Assembly: GCA_019748175.1 (NCBI GenBank)
Contig: JAIEPX010000028.1
Span: 1-40,836 of the forward strand
From: Gammaproteobacteria bacterium
GTDB lineage: Bacteria > Pseudomonadota > Gammaproteobacteria > JAIEPX01
Direction: 5' to 3'
DNA length: 40,836 nucleotides
Of this stretch, positions 9,314-17,697 are shown piece after piece. The stretch's first letter is position 1. The number at the start of each line of letters is the position of its first letter. A program made the translations under genes and the position numbers. The notes below the pieces were generated by a model. That model was not told where the DNA came from and ran no database searches. It saw nothing but the letters and a program-made list of their open reading frames with translations.

Positions 9314-11083
9314 CTACATCTTATCTAACACTTTAACTCCCAACAGATCGAGGCCCTGCTTCAGAGTGATGCTCACTTTATGGCACAGCTGCAATCGACT
9401 ATCGCGAATATCCGTGTCTGTAATATTGAGGATTTTACAGTGCTCATAAAACCGATGAAATAGCACCGCTAATTTATGGAGATAATTACACAATTTGTGA
9501 ATGAGCAAATCCTCTACTACACGCGCAACCACCTCATGAAATTCCAACAAATGAATTGCTAATTCATGCTCAATTGGCTCGACTAAAGAATCCGTAGAAA
9601 AACTTTTTATTTTCTCTAATTGGCTCACATCAATTTCGCCCTTTCGAAATATGGATTGAATTCTCACAAACGCATTTTGTAAATAAGGCGCTGTATTTCC
9701 ATCAAATGACAAAATGACATCCCAATCAAATACATAATCTTTAATTCGTTCATTACACAGATCAGCATATTTGAGTGCGCCAATTCCAATAATTCGCGCA
9801 ATTTGTTTTTTCTCTTCTTCACTAGCATTAGGATTTTTTTCATCTACTATTTTATAAGCGCGATCAATGGCTTCATCAATTAATAATTCTAAACGAATTG
9901 TTTCTCCACTTCGCGTTTTAAAAGGCTTTTTATCTTTTCCTAGAACAGAACCAAAAGGCACATGTTGAAATTCAACCGATTTTTTTGCCCAACCTGTTCG
10001 TTTTACAGCCGCAAAAACCATATTAAAATGCTGCTCTTGACGAGCATCAGTAACATACACTAATCGATCTGCATTGTAATGATTCATTCGATATTTCGCT
10101 GCCGCTAAATCAGTCGTAGAATATAAATATCCTCCGTCTGTTTTCTGAATGATCATCGGCAATGGATTTTTATCTCGGTCAAAATAGCCATCAAGAAAAA
10201 TGACTAAAGCACCTTGGCTTTCTTCAGCGATTCTTGCTTTTTTTAATTCGTCAACAACATCATCCAACATGGGATTATAAAAACTTTCACCACAATCATC
10301 TTCACGAGTCAGTAATACTTCTAAACGCTGATAAATTTTCTCAAAATATTGACGACTAATATCAACTAAATGTTGCCAAATTTGTAGAGTTTCTTTGTCC
10401 CCTCGTTGCAATTTAACAACACGTTCTCGTGCACGATCGGCAAATTCCGGACTGGCATCAAACGCAACTTTAGCTTGCTGATATAATGCTGTTAAATCAC
10501 TCATGACTGTCAATTGATCGGTAATCAGCTGACGTTCCACCATATACTCAATCAACATACCGAATTGAGTTCCCCAATCACCCAAGTGACTTTGTCGAAC
10601 CACAGTATATCCTGCAAAAGACAAAATTCGAACAATAGCATCCCCAATAACTGTCGAACGCAAATGTCCTACGTGCATCTCTTTTGCAACATTGGCACTG
10701 CCATAATCTATCACCACCGTTTTATCACGGTGTTCTGCACCCTCTGAATACTCTTGAGGATTAAAAGCAATGAGATGTTGGGCCACATTGTCTTTGCTCA
10801 ATGTAATATTAATAAACCCAGGACCTGCGCTCTCTAATTTCTCAAAAACGGACGGCCCTGAAGTTTGAGCACTAAGAGCACGTTGAATCACCGCATCGGC
10901 CATTGCTTTAGGATTCTCTCCACGCGCTTTAGCAAACCCCATCACAAAGTTTCCTTGGTAATCACCAAATTCAGGACGGCTTGCCCGTTGAATGCTCGAT
11001 TCTTTTATAATATTCCCCTCACCCAACAAATCGGTGATCGCTGATTGAAAAATGTTCAACAATTCTTTTCGAATCGATAGCAT
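9314..11083 (-). CDS. argS: Arginyl-tRNA synthetase
   Basis: Class I aminoacyl-tRNA synthetase charging tRNA-Arg. Contains the N-terminal Add-1 domain, the HIGH-type motif HVGHLRSTVIGD, the conserved DLAAAKYR and the KMSKS-equivalent region around GKDKKPFKTRSGE, which as in many ArgRS lacks a canonical KMSKS lysine. The C-terminal DALR anticodon-binding domain ends LLGVKVLDKM. I take the ATG at 11083 (MLSIRKEL), preceded by AAGGGG six bases away, giving 589 aa; the longer in-frame ATG adds 16 unlikely residues. It diverges from kdsD over a 181-bp gap and runs into the mla operon on the same strand. Confidence 0.96.
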   Translation of the reverse strand: MLSIRKELLNIFQSAITDLLGEGNIIKESSIQRASRPEFGDYQGNFVMGFAKARGENPKAMADAVIQRALSAQTSGPSVFEKLESAGPGFINITLSKDNVAQHLIAFNPQEYSEGAEHRDKTVVIDYGSANVAKEMHVGHLRSTVIGDAIVRILSFAGYTVVRQSHLGDWGTQFGMLIEYMVERQLITDQLTVMSDLTALYQQAKVAFDASPEFADRARERVVKLQRGDKETLQIWQHLVDISRQYFEKIYQRLEVLLTREDDCGESFYNPMLDDVVDELKKARIAEESQGALVIFLDGYFDRDKNPLPMIIQKTDGGYLYSTTDLAAAKYRMNHYNADRLVYVTDARQEQHFNMVFAAVKRTGWAKKSVEFQHVPFGSVLGKDKKPFKTRSGETIRLELLIDEAIDRAYKIVDEKNPNASEEEKKQIARIIGIGALKYADLCNERIKDYVFDWDVILSFDGNTAPYLQNAFVRIQSIFRKGEIDVSQLEKIKSFSTDSLVEPIEHELAIHLLEFHEVVARVVEDLLIHKLCNYLHKLAVLFHRFYEHCKILNITDTDIRDSRLQLCHKVSITLKQGLDLLGVKVLDKM

Positions 11084-11264
11084 ACAGTGCCCCTTAAGTA
11101 TTCTGTCATTACCGCAGTCTCGCATATTCATTTTAAAATGTGTAGTCTAACAAAGTAATCCAGCAATATTTGTTGGTTTTGCGCTAATTTCTGATAGTTC
11201 AAAACAGTTGAAAACATCGAGAAAACTCGACTTTCAGAGCACATCCTGATACAATGGTCGGATT

Positions 11265-12257
11265 ATGGAAGTTACCGCAATCACCGATCTTACCTCAGAA
11301 AAATTGAGCCAATTAGGCAAGTCTGTCGTTCGTGCAGAAATGCAAGCCATCGCTACATTAATTGAACGCATCGACGATAATTTTTCGCAAGCGTGCCGCT
11401 TGATACTAAGTTGTGATGGTCGAGTCGTTGTCATCGGCATGGGAAAATCTGGACATATCGGCGGCAAAATTGCCGCGACACTCGCAAGCACCGGTACACC
11501 CGCTTTCTTTTTGCATCCCGGCGAAGCAAATCATGGCGATCTGGGGATGATTACCTACCGCGATATCGCTTTAACCATTTCAAATTCAGGCGAAACCGCT
11601 GAAATTGTCAGCTTACTTCCTCTGATCAAAAATCTTCGTATTCCGCTGATAGCTATTACAGGAAATCCTTCTTCAACTATGGCCAAACGTGCAGACGTTC
11701 ATTTGAATATTGGCGTGGTACAAGAAGCCTGTCCGCTGGGATTAGCTCCAACATCAAGCACAACGGCGACACTCGTGATGGGTGACGCCATTGCCCTGAC
11801 GTTACTTGAAGCCAAAGGATTCACCGCTCAAGATTACGCCCGCTATCATCCTGCAGGGAATTTAGGAAAGCGCTTACTCCTGCGTATCGAAGATGTTATG
11901 CGACGCGACCAAGCCATTCCACGAATTCATTTCGAAGCAAACGTTCAAGATGCCTTGATCGAAATGACTCAAAAACAACTTGGAATGACATCCGTACAAG
12001 ATAGCTCAGGAAATCTCGTCGGAATTTACACCGATGGTGATCTCCGTCGTACCCTTAATCAAGGTCTTGATTTACATACCACCATGATGAAACAAGTCAT
12101 GACTCAAAATTACAAAAAAATATCACCACAAATGCTCGCGTATGACGCTCTAATGATGATGGAAAATCATAAAGTTACTTCCATTTTAGTCGTTGATGAT
12201 CAACACACATTGCTGGGCGTTGCTCACATTCACGATCTCTTAAATGCCGGACTTTAG
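11265..12257 (+). CDS. kdsD: D-arabinose-5-phosphate isomerase KdsD
   Basis: Converts ribulose-5-phosphate to arabinose-5-phosphate for Kdo synthesis (LPS inner core). 330 aa, standard length: an N-terminal SIS domain (about 45-190) with VVIGMGKSGHIGGKIAATLASTG and the HPGEANHGDLGM loop, then two CBS domains (about 210-265 and 275-330; motif YTDGDLRR). It heads the kdsD-lptC-lptA-lptB cluster and diverges from argS. The phosphatase gene kdsC, which normally sits between kdsD and lptC in enterobacteria, is absent here; only 75 bp separate kdsD and lptC. Confidence 0.96.
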   Translation: MEVTAITDLTSEKLSQLGKSVVRAEMQAIATLIERIDDNFSQACRLILSCDGRVVVIGMGKSGHIGGKIAATLASTGTPAFFLHPGEANHGDLGMITYRDIALTISNSGETAEIVSLLPLIKNLRIPLIAITGNPSSTMAKRADVHLNIGVVQEACPLGLAPTSSTTATLVMGDAIALTLLEAKGFTAQDYARYHPAGNLGKRLLLRIEDVMRRDQAIPRIHFEANVQDALIEMTQKQLGMTSVQDSSGNLVGIYTDGDLRRTLNQGLDLHTTMMKQVMTQNYKKISPQMLAYDALMMMENHKVTSILVVDDQHTLLGVAHIHDLLNAGL

Positions 12258-12332
12258 CGTCATGCGGAATTCACTTTATAAAGCGCGCGCAACACCTTGT
12301 TTAATAGATAAAAAACATCACTGGATTTTCCC

Positions 12333-12956
12333 TTGAATCGTTCATCTGCACTGAGCTATGCGCTCGTTACGCTCGTCATTGCAGTCAGCGCATTTATCTT
12401 TTGGCAAGTTAACGGAGATACAGGCCGAACAGTTAACCAAGCCGTAAACCCCGAGCATCATGATGCGTATATCATTGGCGCGCATTATCACAGCACTGAT
12501 AAAAGTGGGAATCTTCATGAAAGACTGCATGTGAACAGCGCAAAACATTATCCTTACCAAAACACCTCGGAACTTCATGAACCTGAATTAGATATTTTTG
12601 GCCCGCACGGAGAAATGTGGCACATCCACGCCACGAAAGGCACTAGCACTCAAGGCAGCGATACCGTTATCCTTTACGATAAGGTTCAGATCGAACATCG
12701 CGTCCGTTCCAGCGCACCCGCCGTTGTAGTCACAACCGATAAATTGACTGTACATCCTAACTTAAAAACAGCCGATAGCGATTCCGTAGTGACCATCAAT
12801 TACCCACAAATTGTTCTGCGGGGCAAAGGGTTGCACGGCGATATGAAAGCTGGCACATTAAAACTACTAACAGATATTAGAGGTCAGTATGAACCGATTG
12901 CTCGCACTGCTCAGCCTAGTGATAATACCCACGCTAAGCTTCGCACTCCCCTCTGA
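12333..12956 (+). CDS. lptC: LptC, LPS export bitopic protein
   Basis: Inner-membrane anchored component of the Lpt bridge that receives LPS from LptB2FG and hands it to LptA. 207 aa with one N-terminal membrane helix (about 8-24) and an OstA/LptC-like beta-jellyroll (YHSTDKSGNLHERLHVNSAKHYPYQ; FGPHGEMWHIHATKGTSTQGSDTVILYDKVQIE). Starts at a TTG with only a weak ribosome-binding site. Its last 69 bases overlap the start of lptA in the ancestral arrangement. Here the 3' end (from 12802) is duplicated at 16254-16408 because 3.3 kb has been inserted between lptC and lptA; this copy is complete and keeps the original stop. Confidence 0.92.
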   Translation: MNRSSALSYALVTLVIAVSAFIFWQVNGDTGRTVNQAVNPEHHDAYIIGAHYHSTDKSGNLHERLHVNSAKHYPYQNTSELHEPELDIFGPHGEMWHIHATKGTSTQGSDTVILYDKVQIEHRVRSSAPAVVVTTDKLTVHPNLKTADSDSVVTINYPQIVLRGKGLHGDMKAGTLKLLTDIRGQYEPIARTAQPSDNTHAKLRTPL

Positions 12957-12977
12957 TTCGCAATCCTCGATCACAAT
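12802..12977 (+). repeat. Left copy of the lptC-lptA junction direct repeat
   Basis: 176-bp direct repeat, offset 3452 bp from its partner at 16254-16429. The first 131 bp (12802-12932) are identical to the partner; the last 45 bp carry seven mismatches, mostly at third codon positions of lptA. The base before the repeat differs between copies, and sequence diverges completely after 12977. It marks the left edge of the insertion. Confidence 0.93.
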
Positions 12978-12984
12978 CCCTTGA
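12889..12984 (+). pseudogene. Truncated 5' end of lptA (31 codons)
   Basis: Contains the lptA ATG, signal peptide and first mature residues ([10 protein letters not shown] through SDSQSSITIP), then stops at TGA. It matches the N-terminus of the intact lptA at 16341 apart from two amino-acid changes (L for Q, S for P) and is the leftover of the junction duplication. Its TGA overlaps the TTG start of the following DUF2971-like gene (TTGA), so it may serve as a translated leader for that gene. Confidence 0.85.
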
Positions 12985-13724
12985 AACGTTTATTAGATTT
13001 TCTCAATACAAGGACCACACTCTGTGAGCCTGCTCTTCCACCTAAGATCTTATACAAATATAAAAAAATAGATGACTTCACTATAAAATTACTCTTGGAA
13101 GATGAGCTCTATTTTGCAAAACCCAGTGAGCTTGGCGACCCAAACGAAGCGTCTTTCTATTACAAAGAAAACCCTATACCAATTCGTGAATTTGATAGTG
13201 GGAATATAACGAATGTTAGTGGCGCAGCTGCTGCAAAGCACGTTTCAGAAGCCTTAGAAAAATATGGCTGTCAACCTGGCGTTTTATGTTTAACAGAAAG
13301 AAACGATGACTTGCTAATGTTTGATTACTATGCTGATAGTCACAAAGGCATCTGCATTGAGTTTTCATGGGAAAAACTTGGGATATGGTATAAAACCAAT
13401 AATCAATTACAGAGACCCACAATAGTTCAATACAACAATGTCCCCTTGTCGCTATCAGTCAGCATTGACAGAAATTGGGATAATCTATTCAACACAAAGT
13501 GGTCAGGATATGAGCACGAAAAAGAATGGCGGCTTTTTTACAAACCTGGGATACTGAAAAATTTAAATGTGCGTAAAGCAATTACTGGAATAATTTTTGG
13601 TTGCAAAACTCCAGAAGAAGATAAAAAATATCTAAAAAAATGCTTGGAAAACAGAACTGATTTCTCATTTTATCAAGCTGAAGTTGAGGAGAAAAAATAT
13701 GCTTTAAAAATTATCTCTGGTTAA
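12981..13724 (+). CDS. DUF2971-like protein
   Basis: A 247-aa soluble protein resembling the DUF2971 family, whose members often occur in accessory and defence-associated regions but lack a firm biochemical role. Family-like elements: LYKYKKID near the N-terminus, LYFAKPSELGDPNE (about 47-60), GVLCLTERNDDLLMFDYYADSHKGICIEF (about 93-125) and the C-terminal YEHEKEWRL. The only start consistent with the upstream limit is TTG at 12981, exactly where the lptA stub ends. No Shine-Dalgarno is seen, so expression may rely on coupling to the stub. It is the first cargo gene of the insertion between lptC and lptA and is markedly AT-rich. Confidence 0.75.
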   Translation: MKRLLDFLNTRTTLCEPALPPKILYKYKKIDDFTIKLLLEDELYFAKPSELGDPNEASFYYKENPIPIREFDSGNITNVSGAAAAKHVSEALEKYGCQPGVLCLTERNDDLLMFDYYADSHKGICIEFSWEKLGIWYKTNNQLQRPTIVQYNNVPLSLSVSIDRNWDNLFNTKWSGYEHEKEWRLFYKPGILKNLNVRKAITGIIFGCKTPEEDKKYLKKCLENRTDFSFYQAEVEEKKYALKIISG

Positions 13725-13857
13725 ATATTCAAACCTACATAAAGTAAGAAAGTATGACTAAAATACTCGCAAGCGTTTGATTTTGGATGTCGCAATTAGC
13801 TGAAGCACATAGAATTATCAGGAACACACTTCAACAAGCACACAGCAAAACTAATTG

Positions 13858-14622
13858 TTAGCTATAATCGTTATGTTTGTTAAAAAAAATAAACGACACG
13901 TCAGCCTCATTTTCATCTGGAAAAACAAGAAGTGCGCAAAAATTTGTAATCCTAGGCTTTTTGAAAATATCCAAATAATCGATATGACCGTAACAATATA
14001 AACTTATCTCTTTATTCCTAGCCTTTTTTATTTCATTTAAATCTACCGGAAAGTTATACCAAGTGATCTCACCTGGAAGAAGAACAATTTGACTATTCAT
14101 AGGGCCAATGTTATTTTGCTCAAACGTGTTAATATCAAGATAACTAAAATCTTTAGGCAACAAGTACCCAAAAGAAAAAGATTGCATACTGCAATGTGAA
14201 TTTAAAATTCGTGCTGGTGTTTTACCGCCATTCTTAACAAATACCACTATATTATCCTGTATTAGGTCTCCAGGTTTTAACTCAAGAGGCTTGCTTTCTA
14301 CTTCTTTAAGTTTTTTACAATTTAATTTAAATCCAGTAACGCCGATATACGCCCTCGATTCTTTTTTATTTGCGGAGATCATTACCAAAATATGCACCCC
14401 ACCTACCACAACCAAGAGAAATGTAAAAAATGACAGGATTATATTGCCATATTTATCAACGTTTGAGCTTAAAGATTCCTTTGGCAAAGAATTATTATCA
14501 TTGTTAATTGAGATACTAATAGGAGACACTGTGGAGCGATCTTGCAATTTTTGAGCCAAGGAAACGCTTAAGCAGAAAGCTAGAAAAAAAGATACAACTG
14601 TAACAACTAAACGACATCTCAT
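13858..14622 (-). CDS. Unknown membrane-anchored protein
   Basis: Not recognised. From the ATG at 14622 it is 254 aa, with an N-terminal signal peptide or anchor (RLVVTVVSFFLAFCLSVSLA), a Ser/Asn-rich spacer and a second transmembrane helix (about residues 61-82, ILSFFTFLLVVVGGVHILVMISA). It is followed by a beta-rich domain of about 160 residues (FVKNGGKTPARIL, LLPGEITWYNFPV), resembling accessory membrane proteins with a cytosolic beta-sandwich; topology is inferred. An in-frame start at 14712 would add 30 residues including another hydrophobic stretch, without a ribosome-binding site, so the start is uncertain. It sits inside the lptC-lptA insertion, convergent with the DUF2971-like gene. 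Confidence 0.6.
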   Translation of the reverse strand: MRCRLVVTVVSFFLAFCLSVSLAQKLQDRSTVSPISISINNDNNSLPKESLSSNVDKYGNIILSFFTFLLVVVGGVHILVMISANKKESRAYIGVTGFKLNCKKLKEVESKPLELKPGDLIQDNIVVFVKNGGKTPARILNSHCSMQSFSFGYLLPKDFSYLDINTFEQNNIGPMNSQIVLLPGEITWYNFPVDLNEIKKARNKEISLYCYGHIDYLDIFKKPRITNFCALLVFPDENEADVSFIFFNKHNDYS

Positions 14623-14759
14623 GATAATATTCCATCCATTAAAATATATGGTTACTAAGAAACGGGATATATATTTTTTCAAATCTATACCCATCAAACA
14701 CAACATTAACAATACAATTATAGACTATCGTATCAATAGCTGAGGGAGCTAAACTAAAA

Positions 14760-14858
14760 ATGGAATTTGGGAAAAAGTTAGATATTAAAGCAGATCATAT
14801 ACCTAGGTGGATTAAAAATGCATTGTTAGATAAAGTTAATCCAACAACAGATGCCTAA
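14760..14858 (+). CDS. Possible 32-aa small ORF
   Basis: Short plus-strand ORF (begins MEFGKKLDIKADHIPRW) with GAGGGAG ten bases before its ATG. Composition looks protein-like, but the length is too small to judge; it may be a fragment of a lost gene or an untranslated chance ORF. It fills part of the gap between two minus-strand genes of the insertion. Confidence 0.25.
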   Translation: MEFGKKLDIKADHIPRWIKNALLDKVNPTTDA

Positions 14859-14910
14859 TCCAGGGTCTAATGTTGAAAATCTCTAGAAATAAAGCCGCCA
14901 AACCAGAAGC

Positions 14911-16092
14911 TTATATAATCTTACCCGCCCACAGATCTTCCAAGAATTCACGCCATGGGTAAACATCAATATCTTGTCCACTGTCTGTAAGTTTTCTTCT
15001 TCTAGGCGATGTATTCACAACGATTGATTTTTTTGGTCGATAACTTTCCTGGAATGCATGCAATCCTTTTAAATTGGATTTCTTTAAGATATCATTGATT
15101 TTGACTTCAATGGCGACTTCACCATCTCCGAGAATAAAGTCCACTTCAAGACCACTTTGTACCCGCCAAAAACTAATTTCAAATTCTAAATTATTTAATC
15201 CACGATAGGCCATCAATTCCATCAAAATATAATGTTCCAGCAAACGCCCAGCTACATCGCCTTGCAACGCCGCAATCTGCCGCTTCATTAAGCGATTTGT
15301 TATGCCTACGTCAAATAAATAAAACTTTGGGGTTCGCGTTAAATCTTTGCGCTTTTTATTCTCTTTATAAGGATATAAATAGTGACCAAGAAGAGTATCC
15401 ACAAGAATCTGGTAATACTCTTTTACTGTCTTATTATCAACACCACAATCACTCGCTATATTTGTGTAATTGATCAACTCACCATTGGAAAAAGCAGCTA
15501 TGTCCAAAAAATTAGCGAACGATCTTAAGTCGCGAACTAAAGCCTCCGCTTGAATCTCCTCTTTTAAATAATCGTTCACGTAAGCTTTTGCACTTTTTTC
15601 CCAATGATCTGCTAAATAATGCGAAGGTATCAGTCCATAATTCAATGCACGTAATAGATCAAAATCAGGGATTTCGGGGTAAACGAGTGGGTAAAATTCA
15701 TAGCGCCAGGCACGCCCTCCTAGGAGATTAACATCCATCCGTTTTAACTTTCTCGCACTTGATCCGCAGAGAATAAAATTCGCGGGTGAATTTTCAATCA
15801 AATAGTGTACCTCATCTAATAATGCAGGTACTTTTTGTATTTCATCAATAATAATGGGGTGCTGATAAGATGCGTCATCCAAAGACAAAACCTCTTCGCG
15901 TAGTAGCTGTGGTGACTTTAATAAGCGTATATACACATCATTCTTTAGAAGGTTGTAATATGCCGACTCCGGGAACTTTGTTTTAAGATAAGTTGATTTC
16001 CCCGTTTTCCGGGCACCCCATAAGAAAGCAGATTGCTTTCGCGGCAACTCCAAATCGAGATACCGAGGCAATATAACGTGTTGAGTATTCAT
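14911..16092 (-). CDS. AAA_14/DUF4143 ATPase
   Basis: 393-aa protein of the widespread two-domain ATPase family: an N-terminal AAA_14 P-loop domain with Walker A GARKTGKST (about 26-34), Walker B HPIIIDEIQKV (about 78-88) and an FILCGSSARKL sensor segment, followed by a C-terminal DUF4143 domain with a PD-(D/E)xK-like core (LEVDFILGDGEVAIEVK, about 315-332). Members are common, patchily distributed and of unclear function; roles in defence or mobile elements are proposed. Length is typical and all motifs are intact, so it is likely functional. It is the largest cargo gene in the lptC-lptA insertion, transcribed against lptCAB, with a 51-bp palindrome 45 bp upstream of its start. Confidence 0.88.
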   Translation of the reverse strand: MNTQHVILPRYLDLELPRKQSAFLWGARKTGKSTYLKTKFPESAYYNLLKNDVYIRLLKSPQLLREEVLSLDDASYQHPIIIDEIQKVPALLDEVHYLIENSPANFILCGSSARKLKRMDVNLLGGRAWRYEFYPLVYPEIPDFDLLRALNYGLIPSHYLADHWEKSAKAYVNDYLKEEIQAEALVRDLRSFANFLDIAAFSNGELINYTNIASDCGVDNKTVKEYYQILVDTLLGHYLYPYKENKKRKDLTRTPKFYLFDVGITNRLMKRQIAALQGDVAGRLLEHYILMELMAYRGLNNLEFEISFWRVQSGLEVDFILGDGEVAIEVKINDILKKSNLKGLHAFQESYRPKKSIVVNTSPRRRKLTDSGQDIDVYPWREFLEDLWAGKII

Positions 16093-16136
16093 AAAGATAA
16101 AGCTCTGTTAATAGTCAGATCGCAATCATAGCACAA

Positions 16137-16187
16137 ATATGGAATAGACTCCATATTTTGGCTCAAAATATGGGGTCTATTCCATAT
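16137..16187. promoter_or_regulatory. 51-bp near-perfect palindrome upstream of the AAA ATPase gene
   Basis: Two 24-bp arms (16137-16160 and 16164-16187) with a 3-nt centre and a single mismatch. Each arm is itself a partial dyad, TATGGA-N6-TCCATA on the left. The position just upstream of the ATPase ATG and the nested symmetry suggest an operator or a cruciform/element-end signal; there is no T-tract for a terminator. Confidence 0.65.
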
Positions 16188-16253
16188 CCTCTAAGACTCT
16201 CGTATTTATTGGTTTATACCCTGATATGCACTAGAAAGTCATGCCATTCGAAG

Positions 16254-16408
16254 ACCCACAAATTGTTCTGCGGGGCAAAGGGTTGCACGGCGATATGAAA
16301 GCTGGCACATTAAAACTACTAACAGATATTAGAGGTCAGTATGAACCGATTGCTCGCACTGCTCAGCCTAGTGATAATACCCACACAAAGCTTCGCACTG
16401 CCCTCTGA
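16254..16408 (+). pseudogene. 3' remnant of lptC (right junction copy)
   Basis: The last 155 bases of the lptC frame, identical to the intact gene through the lptA overlap apart from a few changes near the end, with the same stop. No start codon; it is the duplicated lptC tail preceding intact lptA. The bases just before it (to 16253) are unrelated to lptC. Confidence 0.88.
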
Positions 16409-16429
16409 CTCACAATCCCCCATCACAAT
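16254..16429 (+). repeat. Right copy of the lptC-lptA junction direct repeat
   Basis: Partner of 12802-12977 and right edge of the 3276-bp insertion (12978-16253). Continues without interruption into intact lptA. Confidence 0.93.
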
Positions 16430-16844
16430 TTCGTCGACTTCGGCTCAATTTAATCAGCGTACTAACACACTAACCTATCAAGGCAATGTCGTTTCAAAAC
16501 AAGGCACTACCACACTTAACGCTGAACAAGTCGTCGTACACTTTACTACCGAAAATAAGATTGACAAAATGCAAGCATTAGGGCACCCTGCCGTTTATAG
16601 CACATTGACCAGCCCACAACGACAAAGACTCTATGCTTCGGCCAATACGATCGAATTCAACCCACTTCAATCAACCGTGCAACTGTTAGAGAATGGGAAA
16701 GTTTCACAAGGTGGAAACGTTATGAAATCGCCTCACATTGTGATTGATATTGCGAATGAAACGGTGGTTTCAAAACCGTCCGCACAGGGCAAAACCATCA
16801 TTGTGTTAGAACCAATAGCCAAAGCAACTAGTGAAATCAAATGA
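16341..16844 (+). CDS. lptA: LptA, periplasmic LPS bridge protein
   Basis: Periplasmic OstA-fold protein that polymerises between LptC and LptD to carry LPS to the outer membrane. 167 aa: signal peptide ([19 protein letters not shown]), then the OstA domain beginning [29 protein letters not shown], with repeated beta-strand pattern to about residue 150. It would normally overlap the lptC 3' end; the insertion has separated it from intact lptC by 3.4 kb, so it now needs transcription reading through the cargo or a new promoter. Its 3' end overlaps lptB by four bases (ATGA), keeping translational coupling. Confidence 0.93.
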   Translation: MNRLLALLSLVIIPTQSFALPSDSQSPITISSTSAQFNQRTNTLTYQGNVVSKQGTTTLNAEQVVVHFTTENKIDKMQALGHPAVYSTLTSPQRQRLYASANTIEFNPLQSTVQLLENGKVSQGGNVMKSPHIVIDIANETVVSKPSAQGKTIIVLEPIAKATSEIK

Positions 16845-17596
16845 CAAACTCAGTAGAAGTCAAAAATGTAGTACTCATTCGACGTAAAAGACGTCTAGTC
16901 AACAACGTCTCGCTAAAAGTGAATCCTCGTGAAATTGTTGGGTTATTAGGCCCCAACGGCGCTGGCAAAACCACCATTTTTGAAACAATCATCGGTCTGC
17001 ATCGTCCCAATGAAGGTCAGATTATCATTAACAATACTGACATTAGCGCACTGCCAGAATCCTCTCGCGCACGAATGGGGCTGGGCTATCTTCCACAAGA
17101 AAATTCCATTCATCGAGGCCTGACGGTGGCTGAAAATATTTTGGCACCTCTGCAAATTCGTCAGGATTTAAATGCTCACGAAAAACAAACCGCCCTCGAA
17201 GACTTATTACACGAATTTAACTTAGCTCATTTGCGACACAACAAAGGCGCTACGCTTTCAGGTGGTGAACGACGTCGTACTGAAATAGCGAGGTCTTTAG
17301 CTTCGAACCCGTCATGCATTCTCCTCGACGAACCTTTTGCAGGTGTCGATCCTCTCTCCGTTGAAGAAATCAAAAAAATGATCACTCACCTCAAACAGCG
17401 TGGGCTGGGCATTTTAATCACTGACCATAATGTTCGAGAAACTCTGGATATTTGCGAACGCGCTTACATTCTCAATAACGGCGAAATTATTGCTGAAGGT
17501 TCACCCAAAGCTATTCTTTCCAATCAAAAAGTCCGTGATGTTTACCTAGGCCAAGATTTTGCCCTCCATAAACAGGAAGAAGAGTCCGTTTCTTAG
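16841..17596 (+). CDS. lptB: LptB, LPS export ABC ATPase
   Basis: Cytoplasmic ATPase of the LptB2FG complex that extracts LPS from the inner membrane. 251 aa with Walker [11 protein letters not shown]-loop [14 protein letters not shown], signature [16 protein letters not shown], Walker [16 protein letters not shown] and switch His in ITDHN. Length and motifs are canonical. Translationally coupled to lptA. In many gammaproteobacteria rpoN follows; here it is replaced by a 4.3-kb accessory stretch before hpf. Confidence 0.97.
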   Translation: MTNSVEVKNVVLIRRKRRLVNNVSLKVNPREIVGLLGPNGAGKTTIFETIIGLHRPNEGQIIINNTDISALPESSRARMGLGYLPQENSIHRGLTVAENILAPLQIRQDLNAHEKQTALEDLLHEFNLAHLRHNKGATLSGGERRRTEIARSLASNPSCILLDEPFAGVDPLSVEEIKKMITHLKQRGLGILITDHNVRETLDICERAYILNNGEIIAEGSPKAILSNQKVRDVYLGQDFALHKQEEESVS

Positions 17597-17697
17597 AAAA
17601 ATCCCAAACTTAATCCTTCTACTCTGCACTCAATTAAGATAGGTTCCCTGTAATTTTACCTTTCAACTTTTATGCAAACTTTAAAAGGAGCAACATC

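Noticed and set aside
12802..16429. Possible CRISPR or IS explanation for the lptC-lptA direct repeats
   Set aside because: Only two long copies made of coding sequence, no spacers, no transposase and no short terminal inverted repeats; recombination of homologous DNA fits better.
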